A stretch of 14,830 nt of DNA from an uncultured Clostridia bacterium (GCA_947629635.1 CANREO010000013.1:1-14830), one strand, 5' to 3'; numbered from the stretch's first letter, positions 7,054-14,534 are shown. A program made the numbers and translations. The notes: generated from the sequence alone by a model not told the origin.

Positions 7054-8297
7054 CAGATTCCGAAAAAAACCGCGTATCAAAGGATATCTGTGAACAGATA
7101 AAAACGGTCTGCAAAACTTACGGAAAGCGTTCCGCCGGCAGCGAAGGCGAAAAGCAGACCGCCGCATATTTTGCCGAGCAACTTTCCGCATGTGCGGACG
7201 AAGTAAAGACGGAAAGCTTCAAATTCGCCCCCGAGGCGTATTTGGGGTGGACGGTGTTGAGCGTGACGTGCTCGTTGCTTGCTGTCGCTTCCTATTTCTT
7301 TTCGGCCATGTTGTCTCTGATGCTGTTTGTACTGGCGTTGGTGCCATATGTGTTCGAATACGTTCTTTATAAAAGAATGCTCGATCCGCTTTACGCTCAA
7401 GCGGAGTCTCAAAACGTCATCGCGGTTAAAAAAAGTCTGGGTGAGACAAAAAAGAGACTCTACTTTGTTGCGCATATAGACGCAAGCCGCGAATATACGA
7501 TCAAATATCGTCTCGGAAGCATGGTTTACGTGTTGCAGAAGCTTTTCAGCGTATTGGGAGTGCTTTATTTTATCGCACTGTCAATTGCGCGTTGGGCGAT
7601 TGTGGGCGAATTCGGCGCCGGCATTGCGTCGGGCGCTACACTTTGGTCGGGACTTGCGGGACTCATATTTTTGATACCGTTTTGCGCGTCCTACTTCTTC
7701 GTAAGCAGAAAAAACGTCACTGACGGCGCAAACGATGGGTTGAGCGGTTGTTTTGTGGCCTTGGAAGCGCTTAGATCGATCAAAGACATCTCGTTTGAAG
7801 ACGTAGAAATAGGCGTTATCCTGGTGGGCGCGAGTTGCGCCGGACTTCGAGGATCAAAAAGTTGGTGCGACGTGCATGCCAATGATTATGAGGACGCGAC
7901 TTTTATTGTGTTGAATGCATTCAGAGAATTGCAATTTTTGAACGTTGGTACAAAGGATATGACTTGGAACTACGGCGTGCGGAGCAACGATGAAGTGGTC
8001 AAACTTGTTTTGGACGCCGCAAACTCGGTTGGAATAAATTGTTCCGCTCGACCTAATACATTTGGAGTTACCGACAGTGCCGCTTTTTCTCAAAACGGTC
8101 TTAAAAGCGCAAGCCTTACGGCAATAAACAAAAAATTACCCGACTATTATCATACAAGATACGACTCGTACGACAATCTCAGCGAGGAGTGTATTGCGGA
8201 GAGTTTTTGCCTCGTGAACGCGATAATAAGCAAATTTACGGGTTCCGAGGATGCTCCCACATCATCTGAAACAACTGCGCCCGAAGGCGCTGAATAA
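7050..8297 (+). CDS. Membrane-inserted M28-peptidase-like protein, catalytic residues partly lost
   Basis: A 415-residue protein with the fold landmarks of M28 zinc aminopeptidases interrupted by membrane helices. In M28 enzymes the metal ligands and base come in order: His in H-x-D, bridging Asp, Glu-Glu, Asp, His. Here the AHID motif (H142, D144), GANDGLSG (D229) and YHTRYDSYDNL (H368) are kept. The Glu-Glu pair, normally before GLxGS, is replaced by S262-C263 in GASCAGLRGS, and the next Asp ligand (usually in LNxD) is replaced in VLNAF (287-291). The general base and two metal ligands are therefore missing, and peptidase activity is unlikely. Two hydrophobic stretches lie at about 64-107 and two more at about 157-218, giving roughly four membrane spans. 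It overlaps the MarR gene by four bases and lies 26 bases before adhE. It may be a binding or regulatory pseudoenzyme; the function is unknown. Confidence 0.78.
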   Translation: MTDSEKNRVSKDICEQIKTVCKTYGKRSAGSEGEKQTAAYFAEQLSACADEVKTESFKFAPEAYLGWTVLSVTCSLLAVASYFFSAMLSLMLFVLALVPYVFEYVLYKRMLDPLYAQAESQNVIAVKKSLGETKKRLYFVAHIDASREYTIKYRLGSMVYVLQKLFSVLGVLYFIALSIARWAIVGEFGAGIASGATLWSGLAGLIFLIPFCASYFFVSRKNVTDGANDGLSGCFVALEALRSIKDISFEDVEIGVILVGASCAGLRGSKSWCDVHANDYEDATFIVLNAFRELQFLNVGTKDMTWNYGVRSNDEVVKLVLDAANSVGINCSARPNTFGVTDSAAFSQNGLKSASLTAINKKLPDYYHTRYDSYDNLSEECIAESFCLVNAIISKFTGSEDAPTSSETTAPEGAE

Positions 8298-8323
8298 CAA
8301 AAAATAATAAGGAAGCCGAAATT

Positions 8324-10927
8324 ATGGAAAACAATTTTGCTATCGTAAACAGCGAGGATAAGGTAAAGGAATTGCTGAAATGCGTCAGACAGGCCCAAAG
8401 ACAGTTCGCCGCCTTCACTCAAGAGCAGGTGGACAAAATCTTTTTCGAGGCGGCTATGGCGGCTAATAAGGCAAGGATCCCTCTCGCAAAAATGGCTGTT
8501 GAGGAGACGGGTATGGGTATTGTTGAGGACAAGGTGATCAAAAATCATTATGCCTCCGAGTATATTTACAATGCCTATCGCAACGTCAAGACTTGCGGCG
8601 TACTTGAGCATGACCCTGCCTACGGCATCACAAAGGTGGCGGAACCGGTGGGCGTTTTGGCGGCCGTAGTGCCAACAACCAATCCGACGTCAACGGCTAT
8701 ATTTAAATCGCTTCTGGCGCTTAAAACTCGCAACGGAATAATTTTCTCGCCTCATCCGAGGGCGAAAAAGAGCACCATCGAGGCTGCTAGAATAGTCTAT
8801 GAGGCGGCCGTAAAGGCCGGTGCGCCCGAACACATAATCGCATGGATAGATGAACCTACCGTACCTCTTTCCGCGCTCCTTATGCGTGAGGCGGATCTGA
8901 TTCTTGCTACGGGCGGTCCCGGAATGGTCAAGAGCGCCTACAGCAGTGGCAAGCCCGCCGTCGGCGTGGGCGCCGGCAATACACCGGCCATTGTGGACGA
9001 CAGCGCGGACATAAAATTGGCAGCGTCTTCGATTTTGCACTCCAAAACCTTTGACAACGGCATGATTTGCGCAAGCGAACAATCCGTGATAGTACTTGAC
9101 AAGGTTTATGACGCTTTCAAAAAGGAAATGGCCGCTCGCGGCGCGTACTTCCTCACTCCCGAGCAGACGGATATGGTCAGACATACCATTCTCATAAACG
9201 GCGCGCTTAACGCCAAGATAGTCGGTCAGTCGGCTTGCACTATCGCCAAATTGAGCGGATTCGAGGCTCCTGAGGGCAGCAAGGTGTTGATAGGAGAGGT
9301 CGAAAGCGTCGATTTGAGCGAGGAATTCGCACACGAAAAGCTATCTCCCGTGCTCGCTATGTACAGGGCCCATGATTTCGACGAGGCCGTATCCAAGGCG
9401 GAAAAGCTCATCGAAGACGGCGGATTGGGGCATACGTCCTCGCTATACGTAAACGCAGTAACTTGCAAGGACAAGATCGACAGGTGGCAGCACGCAATGA
9501 ATACTTGCCGTTTGCTTGTCAATACGCCTTCATCTCAGGGTGGTATAGGCGATATATACAACTTCGCTCTCGCTCCGTCGCTTACGCTCGGCTGCGGAAG
9601 CTGGGGAGGCAACAGCGTCAGTGAAAATGTAGGCATAAAGCATTTGATAAATATAAAAACCATCGCGGAAAGGAGAGAAAATATGTTGTGGTTCAGAGCA
9701 CCGCAAAAGGTGTACTTCAAAAAGGGTTGCCTTCCCGTGGCACTCAACGAGTTGGGCGGCGTATACGGCAAAAAAAAGGCGTTTATCGTCACCGATAGCT
9801 TCCTCTATCAAAACGGATACACCAAGCCTATTACGGACAAATTGGATGAGCTTGGGATCACTCATACGACTTTCTTCAACGTTGCTCCCGATCCGACGCT
9901 TGCATGCGCCAAAGAGGGTACTGCTGCAATGCGTGCCTTTGCGCCGGATACGATCATTGCTATAGGCGGCGGCTCCGCTATGGACGCCGGCAAAATAATG
10001 TGGGTGATGTACGAGCATCCCGAGGTCGATTTCCTTGATCTGGCAATGCGCTTTATGGATATAAGAAAGCGCGTGTACACTTTCCCGAAAATGGGCGAAA
10101 AGGCAACTTTTATTGCAATTCCCACTTCTGCCGGAACGGGTAGCGAAGTGACCCCGTTTGCAGTAATCACGGACGAGAAGACAGGCGTCAAATATCCTCT
10201 TGCGGACTATGAATTGTTGCCGAATATAGCTATTGTGGATGCAGATATGATGATGAATGCACCCAAAGGTTTGACTGCTGCGAGCGGCATAGATGCCGTG
10301 ACACATGCGCTTGAGGCTTATGCTTCGATGATGGCGACGGATTATACGGACGGACTCGCACTGCGCTCGCTCAAGATGATATTCGAATATTTGCCCAGAG
10401 CATACGACAACGGCGCCAACGACCCTGTCGCAAGAGAAAAGATGGGCAATGCCGCTACTATGGCCGGTATGGCCTTTGCAAACGCTTTCCTCGGAGTGTG
10501 CCACTCCATGGCGCACAAGTTGGGAGCATTCCATCATTTGCCGCACGGGGTGGCAAATGCGCTTATGATTGACGAAGTGTTGCGCTTCAATGCCGCGGAA
10601 GTTCCGACAAAGATGGGCACATTCCCTCAATATGATCATCCACATACTTTGGCGAGATATGCAGAAGTGGCTGACTATTTGGGCATCAAGGGCAAGACGG
10701 ACGAGGCTAAACTTGAAAACTTGATTAAGGCTATAGACGAACTGAAGGAAAAGATAGGCATTAAACCTACAATCAAAGATTACGGCGTCGATGAAGAAAA
10801 ATTCCTGTCTACGCTTGACGAGATGGTCGAGCAAGCTTTTGACGATCAATGTACGGGCGCCAATCCGAGGTATCCGCTTATGAGTGAAATAAAGCAGATG
10901 TATCTCAACGCATATTACGGTAAGTGA
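8324..10927 (+). CDS. adhE: Bifunctional acetaldehyde-CoA/alcohol dehydrogenase AdhE
   Basis: Reduces acetyl-CoA to acetaldehyde and then to ethanol with two NADH, regenerating NAD+ in fermentation; in studied bacteria it forms cytoplasmic filaments (spirosomes). The 867 residues match the usual AdhE length. The N-terminal aldehyde dehydrogenase half has the catalytic cysteine C249 in FDNGMICASEQ and the nucleotide-binding GVGAGNTPA (214-222). The linker IAERRENMLWFRAP (447-460) is typical. The C-terminal iron alcohol dehydrogenase half has GGGSAMDAGK (548-557), SAGTGSEVTPF (602-612) and predicted iron ligands D657, H661, H727 and H741, in GIDAVTHALE, GVCHSMAH and LPHG. No key residue is missing. 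The ATG follows AAGGAAG. It is third in the MarR-led operon and is followed after 8 bases by a kinase-like gene. Confidence 0.97.
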   Translation: MENNFAIVNSEDKVKELLKCVRQAQRQFAAFTQEQVDKIFFEAAMAANKARIPLAKMAVEETGMGIVEDKVIKNHYASEYIYNAYRNVKTCGVLEHDPAYGITKVAEPVGVLAAVVPTTNPTSTAIFKSLLALKTRNGIIFSPHPRAKKSTIEAARIVYEAAVKAGAPEHIIAWIDEPTVPLSALLMREADLILATGGPGMVKSAYSSGKPAVGVGAGNTPAIVDDSADIKLAASSILHSKTFDNGMICASEQSVIVLDKVYDAFKKEMAARGAYFLTPEQTDMVRHTILINGALNAKIVGQSACTIAKLSGFEAPEGSKVLIGEVESVDLSEEFAHEKLSPVLAMYRAHDFDEAVSKAEKLIEDGGLGHTSSLYVNAVTCKDKIDRWQHAMNTCRLLVNTPSSQGGIGDIYNFALAPSLTLGCGSWGGNSVSENVGIKHLINIKTIAERRENMLWFRAPQKVYFKKGCLPVALNELGGVYGKKKAFIVTDSFLYQNGYTKPITDKLDELGITHTTFFNVAPDPTLACAKEGTAAMRAFAPDTIIAIGGGSAMDAGKIMWVMYEHPEVDFLDLAMRFMDIRKRVYTFPKMGEKATFIAIPTSAGTGSEVTPFAVITDEKTGVKYPLADYELLPNIAIVDADMMMNAPKGLTAASGIDAVTHALEAYASMMATDYTDGLALRSLKMIFEYLPRAYDNGANDPVAREKMGNAATMAGMAFANAFLGVCHSMAHKLGAFHHLPHGVANALMIDEVLRFNAAEVPTKMGTFPQYDHPHTLARYAEVADYLGIKGKTDEAKLENLIKAIDELKEKIGIKPTIKDYGVDEEKFLSTLDEMVEQAFDDQCTGANPRYPLMSEIKQMYLNAYYGK

Positions 10928-10935
10928 GGTGAAAT

Positions 10936-11679
10936 ATGGAAAATATTATTGCGGTAAGACCTACAAAAAAAATTTACAGGGATGGAGATAAAGTAATAAA
11001 AGTTTTCGACGAAAATTATGCCAAATCGGATATACTCAATGAGGCGCTGAATCAGTCGCGCGTGGAGGACACGGGGATAAATGCTCCGCACATACACGAG
11101 GTGAAAAAGATTGACGGCAAGTGGGCAATCGTCATGGATTATATCCCCGGCAAAACTCTCGCTACGCTTATGCAGGAAAACCCCGACAAACTTGACGAAT
11201 ATCTTGATAAATTTGTGGATGTGCAAATGCATGTGCACACTTTCCGCGCACCACTTTTAAATAAGTTAAAAGATAAAATGGACAGAAAAATCGAGCAAAC
11301 CGAGCTTGATATATCAACCAAATTCGAGTTGCATACACGTCTTTCGGGCATGATACCGCGCGCGAAGCTCTGTCATGGCGATTTCAATCCCAGCAACGTC
11401 ATTGTAACTCCCGACGGCGAATATTATATCATCGATTGGGCGCATGCGACGCAGGGGAATGCCGGCGCCGACGTGGCAAGAACATATTTGCTCTTTGTGC
11501 TTGCGGGAAAGAAAGATATAGCCGAGAAATACGTGAATCTGTTCTGCAAAAAATCGGGTATGGATCGCAAGTACATAAATGCATGGCTTCCGATAGTTGC
11601 CGCGTCACAGTCTGTCAAGGGCAACCCCGAAGAAATAGACACGCTCTACCAGTGGGCAAGCGTAGTCGAATTTAATTGA
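10936..11679 (+). CDS. Small-molecule kinase of the aminoglycoside phosphotransferase fold
   Basis: A 247-residue protein with the kinase-like fold shared by aminoglycoside phosphotransferases, choline kinases and fructosamine kinases. The ATP-binding lysine is likely K22 (KVIKVFDE), the hinge is near VMDYIPGKTL (66-75), the catalytic loop is CHGDFNPSNVIV (146-157, catalytic D149, metal-binding N154), and the second metal aspartate is D167 in IIDWAHAT. All catalytic residues are present, so it should be active. The substrate cannot be read from sequence, and drug resistance should not be assumed, since many chromosomal members act on metabolites. GAGGTGA precedes the ATG, 8 bases after the adhE stop, so it is the last gene of that operon, followed directly by a strong terminator. 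Its link to ethanol formation is unexplained. Confidence 0.85.
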   Translation: MENIIAVRPTKKIYRDGDKVIKVFDENYAKSDILNEALNQSRVEDTGINAPHIHEVKKIDGKWAIVMDYIPGKTLATLMQENPDKLDEYLDKFVDVQMHVHTFRAPLLNKLKDKMDRKIEQTELDISTKFELHTRLSGMIPRAKLCHGDFNPSNVIVTPDGEYYIIDWAHATQGNAGADVARTYLLFVLAGKKDIAEKYVNLFCKKSGMDRKYINAWLPIVAASQSVKGNPEEIDTLYQWASVVEFN

Positions 11680-11697
11680 AAATAAGATTATATTTAC

Positions 11698-11725
11698 AAA
11701 AAACGGCTTTTATGAGCCGTTTTTT
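11698..11725 (+). terminator. Intrinsic terminator closing the MarR-adhE-kinase operon
   Basis: The stem AAAAAACGGCT/AGCCGTTTTTT with a TTTATG loop is followed by a run of Ts. It lies about 20 bases after the kinase stop. The A-run on the left means it may also work leftward. Confidence 0.9.
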
Positions 11726-11848
11726 GTATATTAAACCCGGTTTTAATAAATTATATGATTTCTGCCACATTGGAGATCAATGGGCGTATTCATTTCAGTG
11801 AGACATAAATGGGACAGCGATTTATGACGCGGAGAGCCATTATAGCGC

Positions 11849-11876
11849 AAAAATGCGGATGCAAGTGCATCCGCAT
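11849..11876 (-). terminator. Leftward intrinsic terminator, probably of the lipoprotein transcript
   Basis: A perfect 10-bp stem ATGCGGATGC/GCATCCGCAT is separated by a 4-base loop (11863-11866). Read on the minus strand it is followed by TTTTTGCGC. On the plus strand no T-run follows, so it is directional. It lies about 200 bases past the lipoprotein stop. Confidence 0.75.
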
Positions 11877-11885
11877 GGCTTTGAT

Positions 11886-12053
11886 TTATTCTCTTTTAAA
11901 TATGTTTTTTACAAAAGGCAAGGCATGGGAGAGCCATATCGGGCAATCAGGTCTTGTCTCAAGCTGAAGCAGCGCGAAAATCCTTGAATCCCATTTATCA
12001 CCGCATTTTTTATTCTTTCTCAAATATAAGATACCTACTATCGCCGTACCGCC
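11886..12053 (-). pseudogene. Coding-like open stretch without a start codon, possible gene remnant
   Basis: On the minus strand 55 codons stay open between an in-frame TAA at 12056-12054 and the stop TAA at 11888-11886. The translation has a protein-like composition: a hydrophobic start (TAIVGILYLRKNKK), then KWDSRIFALLQLETRPDCP, then WLSHALPFVKNIFKRE. There is no ATG or GTG in frame; a TTG at codon 11 has only a faint AGGT upstream. A second frame contains a 16-codon ATG ORF (MIRRYGDSRYLIFEKE) that ends within the same area. This could be the decayed 3' end of a lost gene, a TTG-started small gene, or chance. It lies between the lipoprotein gene and its terminator. The family was not recognised. 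Confidence 0.3.
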
Positions 12054-12072
12054 TTATCATTTTGATAGTTTG

Positions 12073-13722
12073 TCACAAAATGTAGAACTTACTCGAGTTT
12101 AGACCTGTCACAGGGGTCGTGCCGGTTTTGGGCGCTTCGTATTTTTGCGCGTCGTTAAGTTCTTTGTCAAAGACTAGCTCGAGCGTATTTTTCAGCGTGA
12201 TATGATTTTCACTGTAATCGCCAGAAGTGGGCGTGTATATCAGCTTGCTCTCAAACGATATTGATTTGAGCTGCCCGTTTGCCATCGTCACGGTGAAGGA
12301 CGCGTCCTCTACGGTGTACTCGTTTTCGTTGAGGTAGTTTTCCGCCTTGATAACGCCCGCATCCTTTGTTGGATTGGAGTTGATCAGAGCGACTATCGAC
12401 TTGATAAGCGCGATGGTTTTTGCTTCGTTGATATGAATATCGAAGATTGACTCATCATTTTTTTGAGTCTTTTCTATGCAGTCCACATCGCTTGCGACAA
12501 GCGTAAAGTAGGAGGTCATCTCGTCAAAAACCGAGTTTGCCGTCTTTGTCTTGCCTAGGTCTTCTTGGGCGTTTGCCCCTTTTCTATGTATCAGCCAAAC
12601 GTGTCCGTCGCCCGTAACGTTGCCCTCGGTAAATTTGTAATTTTCATTGCCGTCCGTCTCGGTGTGGTTGCGGTATTTGTAGCTTTTGTTGAACGCTTCA
12701 AACGGCTCGCCGTTAACGGTCATGCTGTTTTTGAACATGCGCGCGGTGTACTTGTCAACAGTTCCGCTTACATTCCAACCGGGGTCGAAATCGTTTTCCG
12801 CGAAGAGGTCGAGGGAGTAGGCGTTCTTCGCCTTTGCCACCGCAAATGCGTTTTGTATTGCGGCTAATTCAGGTGCGACTTTTGCTGTGCCGTACAGCAG
12901 TCTATCGTAGTCGGGGATAGATATCGCTGCGTCGTTGCTGTTTTGAGAGTAAGTAAGCGTAAGCGTGACGTCCACGCCCTTGACGGGGAATTTGATCTGT
13001 GCGCTAAAAGTGAAATCGGTCAGTTTGCCGCCATCCTGCATGTTGAATTTTAACAGCACGCCGCTCATGGGATTTGTAAACGACACGTCTTTCAAAGAGA
13101 TGTCGGTGTCCATTCTGCCAATCGTTTGGTAGAGTTTGTTAAGCGCGGGGTTTTCGGCAGTCAACACAATGTTTGCTTGATATTGATATTTGCCCGTAGA
13201 TAGTGCAATGTTTGTCAAATTTTCCTCTTCCAAGGCGTCGATCAGCGACACAAACGGCAGATTTATCAAGGTTATGCCATCGTCGTCTGTTTGCTGCACT
13301 GCGACCTTTTTGACTACTCCGTCCTCGTTCATTTTGATTTTGATGCGCGAATTGCCCTCGTTGACTATGTATTCCTGCGAATCATACAGCAAAATGCCGC
13401 TCGTCACGCGCTTGAATGACAATTCGTTGGTGGCGACGTTATAGCGATATTGGCCGTCGTAATTGGCGTTTGCGCTGCCGTTGAAAATGGAAACTTGTAG
13501 GTTGCCGTTGAGATTGATGTGAAAATCGTAGTTTTGTTTCTCGCTTTGTGCCGCCGCTTTACGTGCGGTTATCACCTGCGCGGCGGTAGGGAGCGTCGGC
13601 GAGGGAGAATTGTCTTTTTGAGTTGTTTCGTCATTGTTTTCGCCGCACGAGGCGAGACACATAGCCAAAGTCGCACAAAGCAAAACAACGACGATGATCA
13701 ACAAATACTTTGTCTTTTTCAT
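12073..13722 (-). CDS. Large secreted lipoprotein of unknown function, two related halves
   Basis: A 549-residue protein with a lipoprotein signal peptide: MKKTKYLL, a hydrophobic core, then the lipobox LASC with the lipidated Cys at 26, followed by an acidic, Ser/Pro-rich linker (27-47). It should be anchored to the outer face of the membrane. The start at 13722 is preferred to one 10 codons upstream because AAGGAG lies just before it and the signal peptide begins there. The mature part is rich in alternating polar/hydrophobic strands (for example GNLQVSIFNGSANANYDGQY and GVDVTLTLTYS). Two places look alike: an Ala/Lys-rich helix followed by NYDFHINLNGN near 46-74, and again AFAVAKAKNAYSLDLFAEND near 290-310. 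This suggests two tandem beta-rich, perhaps LolA-like, domains. No family was recognised and no partner gene is adjacent. No convincing promoter was found upstream. Confidence 0.85.
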   Translation of the reverse strand: MKKTKYLLIIVVVLLCATLAMCLASCGENNDETTQKDNSPSPTLPTAAQVITARKAAAQSEKQNYDFHINLNGNLQVSIFNGSANANYDGQYRYNVATNELSFKRVTSGILLYDSQEYIVNEGNSRIKIKMNEDGVVKKVAVQQTDDDGITLINLPFVSLIDALEEENLTNIALSTGKYQYQANIVLTAENPALNKLYQTIGRMDTDISLKDVSFTNPMSGVLLKFNMQDGGKLTDFTFSAQIKFPVKGVDVTLTLTYSQNSNDAAISIPDYDRLLYGTAKVAPELAAIQNAFAVAKAKNAYSLDLFAENDFDPGWNVSGTVDKYTARMFKNSMTVNGEPFEAFNKSYKYRNHTETDGNENYKFTEGNVTGDGHVWLIHRKGANAQEDLGKTKTANSVFDEMTSYFTLVASDVDCIEKTQKNDESIFDIHINEAKTIALIKSIVALINSNPTKDAGVIKAENYLNENEYTVEDASFTVTMANGQLKSISFESKLIYTPTSGDYSENHITLKNTLELVFDKELNDAQKYEAPKTGTTPVTGLNSSKFYIL

Positions 13723-13976
13723 AATGTTCTCCTTTTGGACGGGTTTCGTCAATTTTCAATATTTGTTTTCTTATTACATATGCAATATCAACGAGTATAT
13801 TTATTGTTAATCGATATTTTACTATCTTGTTTTGGGCTGTAACACATGCATATCGTAGCAAGATGTTATTGTAAAATTATTATGCTTTGGCTTTTGCGTC
13901 GCAGACTCCAAAAAATGACGATATAAACCTCAGCGCTTACCGTTTAACCCAGGTTGCTACCATATTACAGAGAAGT
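13723..13976. other. AT-rich intergenic stretch upstream of the lipoprotein gene, nothing firm
   Basis: No convincing gene, promoter or terminator was found here. It must contain the lipoprotein promoter, since that gene reads leftward from 13722, but no good -35/-10 pair was seen. A leftward transcript from the promoter at 14136-14108 could run through this stretch into the lipoprotein gene, which would place the lipoprotein under control of the XRE regulator; this is a guess. Confidence 0.4.
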
Positions 13977-14066
13977 CTAGATAGGAAAACCCTCCCAAAT
14001 CCAATTCTTCGCGCCAAAAAAAATTGAGACGAAAGTAGGATTGTTTGTTTCGAAAGTCATTTCCAT
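13977..14066 (-). CDS. Tiny leftward ORF downstream of a divergent promoter (29 codons, doubtful)
   Basis: ATG at 14066-14064 opens 29 codons that begin MEMTFETNNPTF and end NWIWEGFPI. GGGGAT lies about 8 bases upstream as a weak ribosome site. The ORF is about 35 bases downstream of the predicted start of a strong leftward promoter, which is its main support. It is not recognised and could be a leader peptide, the broken start of a longer gene, or chance. Confidence 0.25.
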   Translation of the reverse strand: MEMTFETNNPTFVSIFFGAKNWIWEGFPI

Positions 14067-14092
14067 AGCTTTATCCCCACTTATGTTTAATG

Positions 14093-14168
14093 TGCAAAAG
14101 CATAATCATTATACTGCATTTGCATATAAAAGTCAATGCGTTTGCAGATTAAATGATGTGCAAATGCA
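14093..14168. promoter_or_regulatory. Four operator-like boxes spaced exactly 22 bp
   Basis: Boxes of the form TGC-NNNN-GCA begin at 14093 (TGCAAAAGCA), 14115 (TGCATTTGCA), 14137 (TGCGTTTGCA) and 14159 (TGCAAATGCA). The start-to-start distance is 22 bp each time, about two helical turns, so bound proteins would line up on one DNA face. The last box lies in the spacer of the XRE gene's promoter; the second lies in the spacer of the divergent promoter, and the first covers the expected start of that transcript. The adjacent XRE protein is the natural candidate to bind them and repress both directions. Confidence 0.65.
14108..14136 (-). promoter_or_regulatory. Strong leftward sigma-A promoter divergent from the XRE gene
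   Basis: On the minus strand TTGACT (14136-14131) and TATAAT (14113-14108) are 17 bases apart, with one mismatch in twelve. Transcription would start near 14101, inside the first box of the operator array. Only a 29-codon ORF is found soon downstream. Confidence 0.65.
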
Positions 14169-14177
14169 TAGTATAAT
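14149..14177 (+). promoter_or_regulatory. Promoter of the XRE regulator gene
   Basis: TATAAT (14172-14177) is perfect; the -35 at 17 bases distance, TTAAAT (14149-14154), is poor. Transcription would start at about 14184, which is the A of the start codon. The fourth operator-like box lies in the spacer. Confidence 0.55.
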
Positions 14178-14183
14178 ATTTAT

Positions 14184-14483
14184 ATGGATGTATTAAATAA
14201 AATCCGAAATTTGCAAAGTGAACGCGAATGGTCGGACTATAAACTCGCACAGGAAGCGGATATTCCGGTCGCCACTTTGTCATCGCTGTTTCAGCGAGGG
14301 AATCAACCCAAAATCGAAACATTGCAAAATATCTGCAATGCATTTGGTCTTACTCTCGCACAGTTCTTTTTGGAAGATGAGTCGATAGAAATATTGAGCG
14401 AATTGGAAAAGGAAATGCTTGTCACTTTCAGAAAACTTTCATATAATCAGCAAAAAGCATTGATAGATGTATTCCGCGAATAA
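14184..14483 (+). CDS. XRE-family helix-turn-helix regulator, probably leaderless
   Basis: A 99-residue protein with a Cro/CI-type helix-turn-helix in its first 65 residues: NLQSEREWSDYKLAQEADI, then PVATLSSLFQRGNQPKIETL with the recognition helix, then QNICNAFGLTLAQFF. The remaining third (ESIEILSELEKEMLVTFRKL) is a helical tail, probably for dimer formation. It resembles small regulators common in Clostridia. No ribosome binding site precedes the ATG and the -10 element ends only six bases before it, so translation may start at the very 5' end of the message. It probably represses its own promoter and the divergent one through the four-box array. A terminator hairpin follows after about 50 bases. 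Confidence 0.88.
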   Translation: MDVLNKIRNLQSEREWSDYKLAQEADIPVATLSSLFQRGNQPKIETLQNICNAFGLTLAQFFLEDESIEILSELEKEMLVTFRKLSYNQQKALIDVFRE

Positions 14484-14534
14484 GCAATCATTTAAATTCT
14501 TTCCATTGTTGTCATAAAATAACTTTTATATTAC

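Noticed and set aside
9530..10849. A long leftward ORF (439 codons) opposite adhE
   Set aside because: It is the antisense shadow of a complete AdhE with all catalytic residues; its translation shows no family motif and is rich in His, Cys and Arg.
10936..11679. An antibiotic-resistance aminoglycoside phosphotransferase
   Set aside because: Only the general kinase fold and catalytic motifs are visible. The gene sits in a metabolic operon, with no mobile-element or resistance context, so a resistance label is not supported.
11804..11826. Inverted repeat CATAAAT-N9-ATTTATG as an insertion-sequence end
   Set aside because: Only 7-bp AT-rich arms, no transposase nearby and no target duplication; best left as unexplained noncoding sequence.
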